The position numbers were made by a program, and so were the translations under genes. Shown here piece by piece: positions 11,885 through 26,800 of a DNA stretch of 64,000 bases. The notes below the pieces were generated by a model that was not told the origin of the DNA, searched no databases, and was given only the letters and a program-made list of their open reading frames with translations. Within the stretch, counting starts at the first letter, position 1, and each line of letters opens with the position of its first letter. Location: positions 66,644,984 to 66,708,983 of the forward strand of contig NC_057919.1 of assembly GCF_018873765.1 (NCBI RefSeq), in the 5' to 3' direction. The stretch comes from Telopea speciosissima. Its lineage: Eukaryota; Streptophyta; Magnoliopsida; Proteales; Proteaceae.

Positions 11885-14800
11885 ATGGGGTTTATCTCCC
11901 GAAGACTTCTCCCTGTTTGCGGGAACATGTGTGTTTGCTGCCCTGCTTTGAGGTCGAGATCTAGGCAACCCGTCAAACGGTACAAGAAGCTGCTTGCTGA
12001 GATCTTCCCCAAATCCCTTGTAAGTTTTTACCAACTTCATTGCGCTTGATCTTCTCATCCGCTGTTTGCTTGTTTACGAATCAATATACCATGATTTCGT
12101 TTTAGTGGTTTAGTAATAAATGTGCTGCGTTTGATCCTGTTATGTGGGATGTTGGGAAGGTATTCTGTTATACAATACAGAAGTTGTAAGACTAATTAGA
12201 GAATAGTTGAATCCCTTGATTCGAACGAGCTAAATGGATTGCTAAAATTTACTTCTCTTTCATGGGTTCAGCCGTTCAGGTAGTGAACTATGTATCTGTT
12301 TCCAATATATCATTATTTTTTTTTTGGGTAAAAATTATTTTAGAATTACAAGCACTGTTATAGGAGTGATTTTCCTACTACTGCACTAACCAAGAATTTG
12401 AAATCAGTGTCAGAATGAAATGCTTTCTGCTTGACAAGGAATTGGCTGGGAAAAGTTCCTTCTGTAATTTTGGGTACTTTTTTTTTTGTGTGAGGAGGGG
12501 GGGGGGGGTGGGTGGTTTAAAGCCTGGTTTTATGCTATGATATAACACTTTGGGGTTCATTGTTGTAGCTAGTCGATTATAGAAATTCTCAACATTGTTT
12601 AGATTAACTTTTCGTTTACTAGGGACAAATGTGAAATCAGTCAATGTTACCCGGTTACCCCCCTGTAAGATATAGGTATGGCTTTAACTTTTAGATATTG
12701 TGATAAATATTTCAAACATGGGTGTAGAAAAATTTGCAGTTCCACAATCACTTAGTGAAGTAGCGCAAATATGTTAGGAAAATTCAAAATAGGTTTGAGC
12801 TCTCATTTGAATGGTTAACTTACTGCATCTGTTCTTTCGTGCCTGACTTGCCCCATGGAATGTGTGGATGCAGGAGTAGTGTAAGTGCAGGTGTAGTGTA
12901 AGGTCTAAGTAGTTTTGTGAAGTTAGGAAGTTAGGAAGTTAGGAGTCTACGTGTCTAGTAGTTGTATGTATGTGGGAATGGTTATAGTGGGTGGGAATGG
13001 TGGATGCTGTGTAGTAGTTATATAACTGTATTACTTTCTTTTAAATATCATAGTACATAATGGAATAAAAAAGAATGAAAATCCCTAAATTGTCTCTCGA
13101 GTTATCTTGAGAGAGACCGGCTACCTCCCAACAAGCCAGACGCCCGGCTTCGCCTGTAAAACCCCTGTATTTTCTCTCTTATTTCTTCTCTCCACCCTTA
13201 ATTTTTATTTTTTTTCCTTTTTCTCTCTTTCTCTCCCTATTATTTCTCTTCTTTTTCTTATTTTATTTTTCTAGATTATCTTGCATGTAAAATCTGTGAA
13301 GGTGCATGTCTTTTTTGTTCTTGCCTGTGTAACAAAAGCTGTGTGTGTGTGTGAGAGAGAGAGAGAAGTATAATGTACATATACAGATGTGTTTTCCTGT
13401 CAAGTTTGTAGGGTTGTCATGTTGGATGTCTTGTATCCTTGTTTGAGATAGTCGCATCTGTCTTCTTGTTACATGGTGTTATAAAAACAGAGTAGTCCTA
13501 CTTTATCTTTTTAACATCCAGGATAATAATGTCTTGCTGTGTAATTTTGTAGAAAGGTGCTCCAAATGAACGGAAAATTGTTAAATTGTGTGAATATGCT
13601 GCCAAGAACCCCCTCCGAATTCCAAAGGTACTCCCTTCTTTCAACATAATTTAACTTCCTTTCGTTATTTGCGTATCAATGGCTTCTACTTGGAGGTTAT
13701 TTTGGTCTCCTTTTCTTTGCTGTAGATTGCCAAGTATCTTGAACAAAGGTGCTCAAAAGAATTGAGGTCTGAGCATATCAAATATATCAGTATTATCACA
13801 GAGGCATACCATAAACTGCTTTGCATATGCAAGGAGCAGATGTAAGTGTAATGGTTTTCTTTTCCCCTCTTATTTTTCTTGATTTTTTACTTTAATTTTA
13901 GTTGTGGAATGCAGTTTTTTTTTATTAAAAAAGAAAAAAAGTTTATTTAGGACTTAATGTTCTTATGAAACTAGATTCATTTCCTATTTTCTTAGAACTT
14001 CCAACTACTGTTAGTTCCGTTTCTGGCTCAAGGCAACTCAAGAAGTGAATTCAGTCTCATTTGCTTGACCCGGATTTGGTTTCATTTAAATATTCTCCTC
14101 ATTTGAACTTATGAAGTAGTTTTCAAGATTTTTTTCTCTTTCCTTTTTGTTCTTATTGCATTATTTAGGGAAAAATTTGTCCATAAATTCTTGATACTGT
14201 ATCTATTTTAGTAGTCGGAAGGTAGGTCTGTTTTCATTCTTATGCTGCTAGGCCATAGGTGGTTCTGTTTGCATTCTGTTTGCGTTCTTTGGCATTATCT
14301 CAAATATATTTCTCATGTATACATTTTGTTCTATAGGGCATACTTCGCTCTCAGTCTACTGAATGTCGTAATTGAACTCTTGGACTCCACAAAGCAAGAC
14401 AGTGTTCGTATTCTAGGATGCAAAACCTTGACCAGATTCATTCATAGTCAGGTGATTTTGGGATGCAATTGGCTTTCTAATAAGTTACTTATATATCTTG
14501 CTACTTTTTCTTTGCATTATACAAGCTGGTTAATCTCTTCAAGACTTCAATGTAAGTGCTGTGTTTGCTCTTAACAATCTGTTGTTAAGAAATCAGGAGA
14601 TTTTTCTCTTTGGTGAAACATCCATTCAGTGGAGAAACTGTTCTTAAATTACATTTTTTCCCCATTGTTGGTAGACTGTGTTGGCTTTTTTCTTGTTCTT
14701 ATTGGTTGTGGTGGAAAACATAGTATTTCCTCGTATTGAAGGGAAGTGCAAAGATCAAGCAATTGGAAGAAAAAGATATTAACTTTGAACATTTAACAGC

Positions 14801-17800
14801 TTGATAGGCATTCTGCACTTATAGATGCACATATTTATTTTGGTTTTTCTTCCATTCTTTGAGTTTTTGTAGCTGGAAACTTAATCAGAACTTTAAGGCA
14901 AAAGTGTAAAGGTTGAAAGGTTATTGAGCTTATCCTCCAAAATATTGGAACTAGTGATAGGTTTTTCCTTGTCATGGACAACGTAACCTGAATGGAAAAG
15001 GAGGCTCTTGATCCCTATATATAATATTTTTTTTTGGGGGGGGGGGGGTGTTGGATTGGTTTACAATTGTTATAAAGGGATCCTCTTCAATCACTTGATG
15101 TGAAAGTAGAGCATTCATTTGAGCATCTGATTAGATTTGGGATGATGCTTGGACTGTGGATTTGTGCCAACAGTTTGTGAAGTGCTTGCTTACTTGGACC
15201 AGATGCCATCAAGTTATGGATTTGCTTTTTGTCCTTAACAAAGTTTCTGAATTTTGTTTTACATCTCTCATTTGATGTGTATTTGGCATTTCTTTCCTCT
15301 TTTTTTCCTCCAACAATGTACTTTATTTTAGTATTTTATGTCTCATTTTTTGAGTGTTGATTCCACCTGTCATGCTTACTTTTTCTCTAATAAATGAACA
15401 ATGAACAGGCTTCTTTTATGATTTTACTCTCATTTTTACTTTTACGGTTACTTCTCCATATGTTTTATGCTGGTTCTGTTCTTACCTTTGTGCATGAACA
15501 GGCAGATGGAAGTTATGCTCACAATATTGAGAAATTGGTTCCTAGAGTATGCATGCTTGCACGTGAGCCTGGGGAGGAATATAGCAAGTGCTGTTTGAGG
15601 GCATCAAGTTTGCAATGCCTTTCAGCCATGGTAGTTGGTGGATTTTTTTTTTCTTGTAATGTTTTCTTGTTAGTGCAACATGAGCACAATCATTTTTGAA
15701 ATTTACCTCCATCTATTTCCCCATTTAGTCAAATTGATTTTTCACATTTCAGGTGTGGTTTATGGCAGATTTTTCACATGTTCTTGATGGTTTTGATAAG
15801 GTGAGTGGTTTTCTAATGCTTTATTATGTGTTGACAATTGGACCCAGTGTTTTATGACTTGTTTCCTGGCACAATATGAAAAAATTGAGCTTTGGAACTA
15901 GTAGCAGCACAAGGAAAACAGGTCAAAGTTAGAAGCAACAATGTGGAAATGTTTTAATAGAGGAATGATTTGGGGCTGCGGTAGTACTTTCCACGAGAGT
16001 AGTTTCTTCTGAAATAACTTCAGGTGTAGCTCATATCTTGTGTCTAGGGCTGGCATTCCAAGACTTCACACTCTTGTTAGATTTTTGACATGTTTACTCA
16101 TATTGATGCACGTTTGACATAGTATGGGTGTGTCTGCAAACTGCATTTAGTTTTAGTTGATCATTGAGTTTGATATGTATCCATCTGACATTATTTGTGC
16201 CTGACGCTAACACATGTAATGGTAGTTACATAGGATCAACAGTTTGTAAAGCTATGCGAGTCCCGTAGCAAGTTATGATTAAAGCATGTGCATTCATGTA
16301 TATATGCGAGTCTGATAATTAAGTCTCTCTACTTGTGAATATACTTCCAATTTAAGCTTCTCTATGTACATCTCAAAATTTTGGCTATATTAAGTTTCAT
16401 TGGGTTCCTCAATCATGGATTTCTTTTGATTTAAGAATTTATACTTTGAGCAGATTGTGCATGCCACACTGGATAACTACGAACCAGATATAAATCTTGT
16501 AGATGATGGTGAAAGAGGGGAGCCAGATCACAATTGGGTTGATGAAGTAGTTAGATGTGAAGCAAGGGGTGGTGTGGGTGTTGGTAGTGATCTCAGCCTG
16601 AGCTACCTTAGGCCAAGACGGGAAAAAAAGGATTGCACTCTATTGACTCGGTAATAATGAGCAACCCCCTCATGTTTAACTCCAAAAATGAGGTCTTTCA
16701 GTATAATATTCTTGATTCATTATGCATTTTTCTGTTGGAACTTTTTTCTTTCGATTCCTCCAAAGATAAAAAAATAATGTAGTGGACTGTGGTTAATACA
16801 TTGGTTTACTTGCACAACAGAGACGAGATTGAAAGTCCAAAAATATGGGCTCAAATTTGTGTCCAGAAAATAGTAGAATTGGCCAAGGAGAGTACGACAA
16901 TGCATCAGGTTTTAGATCCAATGTTCGCTTATTTTGATAATGGGAAGCACTGGGTTCCTCGGCAGGGGTTAGCTATGGTTGTTCTGTCTGATATGTGCTA
17001 CTTTGTGGACACTGCAGGTAATTTGGTGCCTTATCTATTCTCTCTCTTGCTAAAACTTCTTTTTCATTATACTTGATGTGCGATATTGATGTTTTTTTGC
17101 CAGATGATTTGTAATTAGGCTTCTGATATGAAATTCTTCACGATCTGCAGGAAGCTGCTTATTGACAATATTAACCTTCAATTTCATGTTTTATTTCTCT
17201 CTCTCTCTCTCATGATTCCTTTTTTTTTTTTTTTGAATAAAAAATTTTTATTAGAATAGAGACGAGCTATGCAGACATAAAGTAACTTTGAATCTGCTCT
17301 TTAATTGCTATGGAAAATTTTTCTTGAAGTCATTAACCACTATGTAGATATTTTTTGGACCTCATCACTGCCACAACTTTTTCTTTTGGCCACACCGAGG
17401 CTTTCCATTTATTTGAGTTACTGTTTCAGAAGCTCATGTGAGACAGTTTTAACAACCTTATCCAAACTTCTGTAGTATCTCTTTTATTCATTTGTTATAA
17501 TTACTTACAAATAATGTGACCCAAATATATAATTATCTACCTACTGTTCATTTCTTATGTATTTTTTACCTTATTTTATTTATTTATTTTTATCTTTACT
17601 GTTGCCCGGTGATCATACAGTAGGGTTGAGCATTGGGCTTCCAGGTTCTATTTGGTCTGGTTCCTTGTGAGTCTTGTATTCTAATTTCTAAGCATTGATT
17701 TTCAGGTTTAATCACATCTTTATTCTCATTTGACATTCTCACATTTCATGTTTATACATCTCTGTACCCGACTTATTCCCCCTCCAAATATTTCTTCCTT

Positions 17801-20800
17801 AGCTGAATCTTATAATATTTGTTTATTTTTACTCCAATTTTGGTTGTCTCTCCATTGCTTACATACAGGAAATGAGCAGTTGATTCTAGGTGCTGTCATT
17901 CGACATCTGGATCACAAAAATGTTGCACATGATCCGCAAATTAAATCTGATATTGTTCAGATTGCTACCGCTTTGGCTCGACAACTCAGAACACGAGCCG
18001 TAGTCTCTGAAATTGGGATTATCAGTGATCTATGCAGGCATTTGAGGAAGTCTCTTCAGGCAACAGTTGAATTGGTAGGACAGCAAGAGTCAAACTTGAA
18101 CATTTCACTCCAGACCTTCATTGAAGACTGCTTATTGGAAATTGCTAAAGGAGTAAGTGCTATGCATATTCATTGCATGTTGTTGTTTTTGTGGGTACTC
18201 CTAATTTTTCTCTCTGGGGTTTTTGTTGTGCCAAATAATCTATTTTTGAGTTGGCTTCTTCTAGATTGGTGATGCTCGACCACTGTTTGATTTGATGGCA
18301 ATGACACTGGAGAAGCTTCCATCTATGGGTTCTGTTGCGAAGGCAACTGTTGGGTCATTGTTGATTCTGGCTCATGTAATTTCTTTAGCATCTGTGACCT
18401 GGCATTCACAGCAGGTATGAATTTGATCACCTTTTTTATTTTCATCTTAATTCGGTGTGCTTCATTTCTGCTGCCCCAAAATGAATTTCTCTTTGCTAAC
18501 AATATTTTTTTAAACTGAACTGGGTGCTGGACCATTTTGTTCTGGTAGTTTGCAGTCCTGTTCAATTAAGAAGGGATAAAATTTTGCTACATACAAGAAT
18601 CCTTATGAACAAGATTTTATAAGCAAATTATCTCTTAAATCTAATGATATTTTGAGGAACCAAGTTGGTTGCATCTTTTGCAACCAATAAAATATTATAT
18701 TCTATAACTCATCAAATTTTGGGGATTTTCTTCTGAAATATATGTTATAAGAGAGAATTTCTGCATGTGTTGGGGGGGGGGGGGGCATGCTTGCATCATC
18801 CCTTATCCCTTTCTCGATTGTCTTGTATTGTTGAGAAGGGCATATCAAGTATCTTTTTTAGTATGTTAATTTGGCATGCTTTAGTTCATTGCATTGGCCT
18901 AACCTACTTTCTCTTGAATGGGTGATCCAAAATAGTTGAGAAAATGGATATTCCATTGAAGAAATTTATGGTATGAAATATTTTGTAGCCATTACTTATA
19001 AAAAAATACTCCATTATTGGTTTTCTTTCCACCATGATTATTAGTTATAACATGTAAGGAGGTCCTATAATGGAAGGTTCTATCAAAACTGCAGCACCAT
19101 TTGACACGGTAATTTTGATGCTGGCTTGCAAACTGCGTGGTTCTGTGTCAAGTTTTTCCTTTAGCAATTATAATAAATAGCTTAATGGGAATGATTATGA
19201 CAGTAGAAGTCTCACGACTAGCCCTCTGACTGTTCCTGACAGTTTGTGTAATCTGATCTTTTGGGCTTGATAATCAGTTGAGTAGTCAACTGTTTTTCAA
19301 GTACTATTTCCCTTGGACTAGTATAGACCCGTCTTGGTTTGGCATCAACAGTCCAGCCCCGTAGTCTGTGAAAACATTGCATGGTTCAGTAAATTAGTAT
19401 TGAGGTTACTGTACTTATGTACCCTTCCTATGTTTTCGTTTTGTTTCTGTAGATCTTCCCAGAACTACTTTTCCTCCAACTTTTGAAAACAATGATGCAT
19501 CCAGATGTTGAAGCTCGTATTGGAGCACACCAGATATTTGCTATGATCCTTGTTCCATCATCTAACAATCCCCGACATGACTTAGCATCTTCACTATCTG
19601 GGAGTCTGTATGAACCAAGGAAGTTGAAGTCCAAAACTGCATCGGCGTTTGCCTCCACTACTGCTCTACTTGAAAAGCTTCGCAGGGAGAAGGGCGATGC
19701 AATAGTAGAAAAACATGGGAATAATACTGAAGATGATTCTAAGGATAGAGAATCTGGTGATGAGAAACAGGGCTGGGCCCGCAAAAACTCGCCTAACTTT
19801 TACAAAATAAGTTGTTCTATAATTGACAGGACAACTGGACCAGCCTGCTTAACAGAGGCAGTAAGTGCTGGAATTCATTCATTTTCTAATTATAATTTCA
19901 AGGAGTGCATAGTGATAATTGGGATGTAGCACACTTATTTTCCTGCATATCAAGCAATAACCTTTATCTCTTTCTACTTCTCTAATATGCAGGAGCCAAA
20001 AATTACTAAACTAAGTGAGGACCAAACATCCCAGTTGCTTTCTGCTTTATGGATGCAAGCCAATCTTCCTGATAACTTGCCTTCAAATTTTGAAGCTATA
20101 GCTCATTCTTTCAGCTTAACTCTTATTGCTTCACGCTTTAAGGTGAGAGCTCACTAGAATGTAGAAGTGCGACATGTGTGCTGAAATTTGTCTTGAAGTA
20201 TTTAACAAGATTAATTCATTTTTTCAGTACTCATTATTGTAATGAAACCCATTGCATTGCATTCTAATGTTTTCTAAGTATCTATAACTGAGCACTTTCC
20301 TCTATTCCAGGTTTTCTTACTTAAACTTGTGATGTTGCAGAATACCAATCAAAACATTGTTGGATTCTTTCAGCTTCCAATTTCTCTCAGAAATATATCT
20401 TTGGATCCTTTTAATGGTATTGTAATTGAAAAATCCGTAAAACACGAAAGAAAGACCTCTTGAACTTGAAAGAGTTGGATTTACATGTTCTTTGACTTCT
20501 TTCTGTGATCTAATTGACAGGAACGTTGCTGCCTTCGTGCCAGAGGTCACTTTTTGTGTTAGCAACGGCAATGTTGATGTTTGCAGCAAAGATGTATAAT
20601 GTTCCGGATCCTAATGATTTGCTTATGTCTGTGGTTTCTAATCATGTAAGTTTTCTTGTCTTGGTTGGCTTTACTATAAATATAAATTAGCGGGGAGCAT
20701 GATGTAACACATTCCTTATACACCTAAAGTAAAATTTTCTCATTGGAAATAGAAGGATTTTGTTAATTGAAGCCAAAAAAGTACTAGTATAGCAAAATGT

Positions 20801-23800
20801 AAAAGATGTGATGGGGGGCATGTTGGCCACAGTAAAACCATGCAAGCATACCCACTAAATCAAGGGGTGAGGACAACTATACAGTGCTGTCTATGGGTAA
20901 CTTTGTTTGGTTAAATCATCCACATGAGATTTTGCCTAGGCGTCAGACTTCCTTAAAGATGTTCCATGAGACAGTTATTGAGTGGGGATCTCTCAAGTAA
21001 CATACCAGCTTTCATGGAACCTGGTGAGTTATGGTCCTATGAGTATGTGGTCCACTCACGATAGGGGAGTGTGCCTATCGTGAGAGTAGCATAGATAGGA
21101 TTGGTTTAGGTAGTTTCCTAATCAATGTATGTTTTCCTTTATTTTATTCTTTCCTTATTGAGTTTTATATTATAAATATATTGTTGAGATAGGCTAAATT
21201 ACCCGATAGGGGTAATTTAGTCCTTTGGTTTTATTATTTTTATCTTTTATTTTTATTTCCTTTTCTGTAATTTTTCCCCTTGACCGATCTCTATTTGGGA
21301 TTCCTAGTTGTAATGGGAATTCCTAATAGGAGTAGGCAAGGGGGGCATTCCTATTTTGAGTCATTCCTACTTTGATTAGGAATAAGTTGTATTCCTACTT
21401 TAAGTAGGAATAAGTTGTAATTCTGGATTGTTATAAATAAAGGGGCTGGGTGATCAATTAAGACACTCAAGCATTCAGTTCTACAGGGCTTCTAACATGG
21501 TATCAGAGCAGAATCTGATCTAAGAAGCAGTTCTCAAGTTTTTTCTGGTTTTTTTTCTCCCCCCTCCCACGGTTTCTGGTTTCTTCCTTCTCCACCACTC
21601 TCGGCTCCTCTCTTTCATTCAGGGCAGCACCTATGAGGTGATCTAATGCAGATTTAGATGCTGCCCTCGCATTCACCGCATTAAAGATTGCAGATTACTG
21701 GTGTTGCCTACTGCCGACAGGTTCCCTCCACCATTGGAGATCGAGTTCTTCCCACAAAGCTGAAGATCGATTTCTGTTTTTTCTGGAGATTTGTTCCTGC
21801 TATCCCTGGCACACACCTCTTCCTGTTTGAAGACTGCAGTATTGAATCAAGCCAAGACAAATTCAGCTCTGCGATTTCTCTCCAAACAGCCTTTTTTGCC
21901 CTAATTTTTTGCTAAAATTAGGGCTTCTTATTTGCTGGTCAGAATCAGCTCCTTTTTGGAGGACTTCTTCCCCACTACTAGAGGATCATTCAATCTATTT
22001 TTCAGCCTATTCTGACGGCTGAAAGTGCTGCAACTTCAAGTCACTCGATTCAGTTTTTTTTTAAGATCTGTGTTTTTCAAATTAGTGGCTCGATTTCTGC
22101 CTAGCTGAATTATGGGTGACTTAGAGATGACTACTGCTACTTCTGGAGGAGATGGTCAGATTAGGAATGACTTTCTTCCCTATACTGTTGCCATTAAGCT
22201 TGATTGTATGAATTATTTGATTTGGGCCAGCTCACTATCCTTGACTGTGGCTGGTAGGGGACTCACTGGCCATCTCACTGGCACCACCAAACAGCCTACT
22301 GAAGAAGGTGCTGCCCATACTAAATGGGCTGTCAACGATGCTATGGTGATGTCATTTGTTTTGAATTCTATGACCTCTCCAGTCAGTATCTGCTCCTTGA
22401 CACTGCTACTTAGATATGGACTGCTGTCAAGGGAACTTATGGTCATTCAGGTAGTGGTGCTCAGGTTTATGAAATCAGGAAGACACTCCAAAATACTACT
22501 CAGAAGGAGATGTCTGTCACTAAATACTGTGCTGCCCTCAAGTGTTTATGGCAGCAATTGGATCACTATGCTCGGTTTCAACCTACTGCTACTACTGACA
22601 TTACTGCCTATCACTCTTATGTTGATCAGTTTCGGGTCTATGATTTCCTGGCTGGCCTTAATGATGTTTATGATTCTATTCGGGTGCAAGTTCTTGGTCG
22701 GGTTCCTTTCCCCACTTTAGAGGAGACCTTTTCTTATGTTCATAGTGAAGAGACACGAAGGGCTGCCATGATGATCACTCCCAAAGTTGGGAGATCAGCC
22801 TTACAGACTACTGGCTCCACCCCAGATACTTCTTCTGACAGTGTTGCTGCTACTGCTACTGCCAAAGAGCCTGTGAAGTGTGATCATTGTCACAAACCAT
22901 ATCACATTAAGGCTCAGTGTTGGAAATTACATGAGAAGCCTGCTGATTTTGAGGCCAAACGTGGTCGTGCTAAGCCTAAAAACAAAGCCAATTACACTGA
23001 AAGTGTAGCTCCAACTCCCACTGCTGACATTGGTTTCTCCTAGGAAGAACTCCAGGCTCTCCGGCGTCTGTTGAACACATCCGCTGCCTCTACTACATCT
23101 GCTGCCAATTCAGGTTCTTTCTTTGCCCGTACAGGTATTTCTTTTGCTGGTCATTGTGCATCGTAGTCTCCCTCCTTGGATCATAGACTGCGGTGCCGAT
23201 CACATGACAGTTCTTCCGCCTCTTTAATACATATTCTCCCGCTTCGGTAAAGATAAAGTCAAAATTTTGATGGGTCCCTCTCCTCCATCTCGGGAAAGGA
23301 TCCATTGGTTGTTCTCCTTCTCTTACACTGTCATCTGTGTTGCATATTCCCAAGTTTACCACTAATCTTCTTTCCATTAGTAGTATCACCAAATCTCTGA
23401 ATTGTAAAGTAACCTTTTTTCCCACTCATTGTGTTTTTCAGGAACTGGACTTGGGGAAGACGATTGGATCGGGTAAAATGCATGGCGGATTGTACCTGCT
23501 TGATGGAGATCCTGCATCTACCCAAGCTTTACCTTCTAGGTTCTGTCACCCGGCATCTTTCTCTTTTGAATTACACAAATGGCACTCTAGACTAGGTCAT
23601 CCCCCTTTAGGTACTTTATCCACTTTATTTTCAGCATTAGTTAAAGATTATAATAAGGAAGATTTCTTTTGTGAGCCTTGTGTCTTGGCTAAACAGAAAC
23701 GTTCAAATTATCCCATTTCTAATAAAAGATCTTCTTCCTTATTTCATGTTGTTCATACTGATGTGTGGGGCCCTAGTAGAAAAGTTTCTCTTTCTGGTCA

Positions 23801-26800
23801 TCGGAGGTATGTAACCTTTATTGACTGCTATTCTAGGTTTACTTGGGACTACCTTATGCACACAAAAAATGAAGTGTTTTCATGTTTTCAGCATTTTCAC
23901 CAGCTAGTTAAGACCCAATTTAATGCCATTCTTCAAATTTTGAGGAGTGACAATGGGACAGAGTATATGGAAGGTCAGTTCCAAAAATACTTTGCTGCCT
24001 ATGGAATCCTCAATCAGACCAGCTGTGTTGATACTCCAGCCGAAAATGGGGTGACTGAGAGGAAAAACCGCCACCTCTTGGAGGTGGCTAGAGCTCTTCT
24101 GTTTGCTCGCAATGTCCCTTCCCTTTATTGGGGGGATGCTATCCTTACTGCAGCCTATTTGATTAATAGGCTGCCCAGCCGGGTTCTTAATTCTAGACCC
24201 CCTGTTGAGCTATTACTTGGCTCTTCTTCCTTTATCGTTCCCCCTAGGGTCTTTGGCTGCGTTTGTTATGCCAGGGATACAAAGTCCCCTGGTAAACTTA
24301 AACCACGTAGTCTCCACTGCATTTTCTTAGGTTACTCTGCTACACAGAAAGGGTACAAATGCTATTACCCTCCATCCCGCCGGACTTTGGTCAGCATGGA
24401 TGTCGTGTTTCATGAAAATGTTTCCTATTATGTGTCCCCACCTCTTCAGGGGGAGAGTATTAGTGAAGATGTGCTGACCATATGCTCTCCACCTCCACTC
24501 CAGTCTGTTTACAATGAGTCTGAACCAGTTCGGCCTGCTCCTAGTACTTCCCCTGAGTCAGGGGGAGAGATCCCTATATAAGGGGAGACCTCTATTCAGG
24601 GGGAGCAAACTACCCCAGTCCAGACTCCTGTCGAGAGGACTATTAGTGAATTTCCAAGGAGGATTGATGACAGTACTGTGAAAACCTATGGAAGGAAACA
24701 TAAGCAGGTTCAATCAACTGTTGCTCCAGTACTCATCCAATTGCCGAACCCCGATCCAGAACCTGCCTCTCCACCTGGTAATGTTCCTTCTACTAAATTA
24801 CCTATTGCTCTTCGCAAAGGTGTCAGAACTTGCACTCAGCATTCCATATCTCTTGTTGTTTCTTATGACTCCCTTTCCCCATCCTTTCGTGCTTTTGTTT
24901 CCTCTCTTTCTTCTGTTCGTATTCCTAACAATTGGCAGGAAGTTCTATCAGATGAAAAGTGGAAGACAGCTATGGTGGAAGAAATGGAGGCCTTGAAGAA
25001 AAATAACACATGGGAGCTTGTGGTTCTTCCACCTGGGAAGAAAACCGTTGGATGTAAATGGGTGTTTGTGGTGAAACAGAAGGTGTATGGCACTGTGGAT
25101 AGGTATAAGGCACAACTTGTGGCCAAGGGGTTCACTCAGACATACGACATTGATTACCAGGGAACCTTTGCACCTGTTGCAAAGTTAAATACTGTTCGTG
25201 TGTTATTATCTTGTGTAGTCAACCTTGGATGGGATTTGCAGCAGCTAGATGTAAAAAATGCCTTCCTAAATGGAGCACTGAATCAGGAGGTGTATATGGA
25301 CATTCCACTAGGGTTCTCTTGTGACAAAAACCAAGGAAAAGTGTGTAGGCTGAAGCGTGCACTGTATGGGCTGAAGCAGTCACCACGAGCATGGTTTGGC
25401 CGGTTCCACAGGACCATGATTTCTGTGGGTTATAAGCAAAGTAATGCTGATCACACACTCTTTATAAAGAGGGTTGGTGAAAAACTCACTATTCTTATAG
25501 TCTACGTTGATGACATAGTGGTTACTAGCAATGATGGTAATGAGATCAGACGGTTGAAGACCTTCCTTGGACAAGAATTTGAGATTAAAGATCTAGGGAA
25601 ACTACGATACTTTCTTGGGATTGAAGTGACCAAATCTTCTAAAGGCATTTTTCTCTCCCAAAGGAAGTATGTCCTAGACTTATTGGCTGAAACCGAGTTG
25701 TTAGGCTGCCATCCTTCAAATACTCCTATGGATCCTACTGTTCGGCTCAAGGAAAAAGAGGGTGAGCCTGTTGATAAAGGCCGGTACCAAAGACTTGTAG
25801 GGAAGCTGATTTATCTCTCACACACTCGTCCTGACATTGCTGTCGCTGTGAGTACTGTGAGTCAGTTTATGCATGATCCCTACTTTTCTCATATGGAGGC
25901 TGTTCTTCGTATCTTGCACTATTTGAAGTCAGCTCCTAGAAAAGGAATTCTTCTGTCTGCACATGATCACCTACGGATAGAAGCATACACTGATGCTGAT
26001 TGGGCTGGTTCTGCGGATCGCAAGTCTATTTCTGGGTATTGCTCCTTTGTAGGTGGAAATCTTGTCACATGGGGTAGCAAGAAGCAAAATGTAGTTGCTC
26101 GTTCTAGTGCCCAAGCTGAGTTCCGGGCTATGGCACAAGGTATTTGTGAGTTACTTTGGCTTAAAGGTTTGCTACAAGATCTTGGTGTTCCTATTCGTCT
26201 TCCTATGATGCTGTACTGCGACAACAAGGCTGCAATCAGCATAGCACACAACCCAGTACAGCATGATCGTACCAAGCATGTTGAGGTGGATAGGCATTTC
26301 ATCAAGGAGAAGTGAGAAGATGGGCTGATTTGTATTCCCTTTGTGACATCTGCTGATCAACTTGCTGATATCTTCACCAAGGGATTGTCTGGGAAATTGT
26401 TTCATCCCAATCTAGTCAAGTTGGGCATGATCGATATCTTTGCTCCAACTTGAGGGGGAGTGTTGAGATAGGCTAAATTACCCGATAGGGGTAATTTAGT
26501 CCTTTAGTTTTATTATTTTTATCTTTTATTTTTATTTCCTTTTCTGTAATTTTTCCCTTGACCGATCTCTATTTGGGATTCCTAGTTGTAATGGGAATTC
26601 CTAATAGGAATAGGCAAGGGGGGCATTCCTATTTTGAGTCATTCCTACTTTGATTAGGAATAAGTTGTATTCCTACTTTAAGTAGGAATAAGTTGTAATT
26701 CTGGATTATTATAAATAAAGGGGCTGGGTGATCAATTAAGACACTGAAGCATTCAGTTCTACAGGGCTTCTAACATATATCTTGCAGTCTCAGGGTTAGA

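Larger units (their letters stand above)
21182..26775 (+). mobile_element. Young Ty1/copia LTR retrotransposon (copia-1), nearly intact
   Basis: The 5' LTR is 21182-21497 and the 3' LTR 26461-26775; both begin TGTTGAG and end TAACA. By eye they differ at four substitutions and one 1-bp indel over about 316 bp, so the insertion is recent. A perfect 5-bp target duplication TATAT flanks the element (21177-21181 and 26776-26780). A primer binding site TGGTATCAGAGC follows the 5' LTR at 21498, matching initiator-Met tRNA, and a polypurine tract gagggggag precedes the 3' LTR. The interior codes for gag then protease-integrase-RT-RNase H, the copia order, with a few stops and one frameshift. It lies in sense orientation inside an intron of the EFR3-like gene. 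Confidence 0.93.

Noticed and set aside
13340-13370. GT/GA microsatellite as a possible regulatory element
   Set aside because: A short simple repeat (gtgtgtgtgtgtgagagagaga) inside an intron with no supporting context.
24863-26405. Several minus-strand frames opposite the copia-1 RT region
   Set aside because: They are shadows of the plus-strand pol frame and have no motif of their own.
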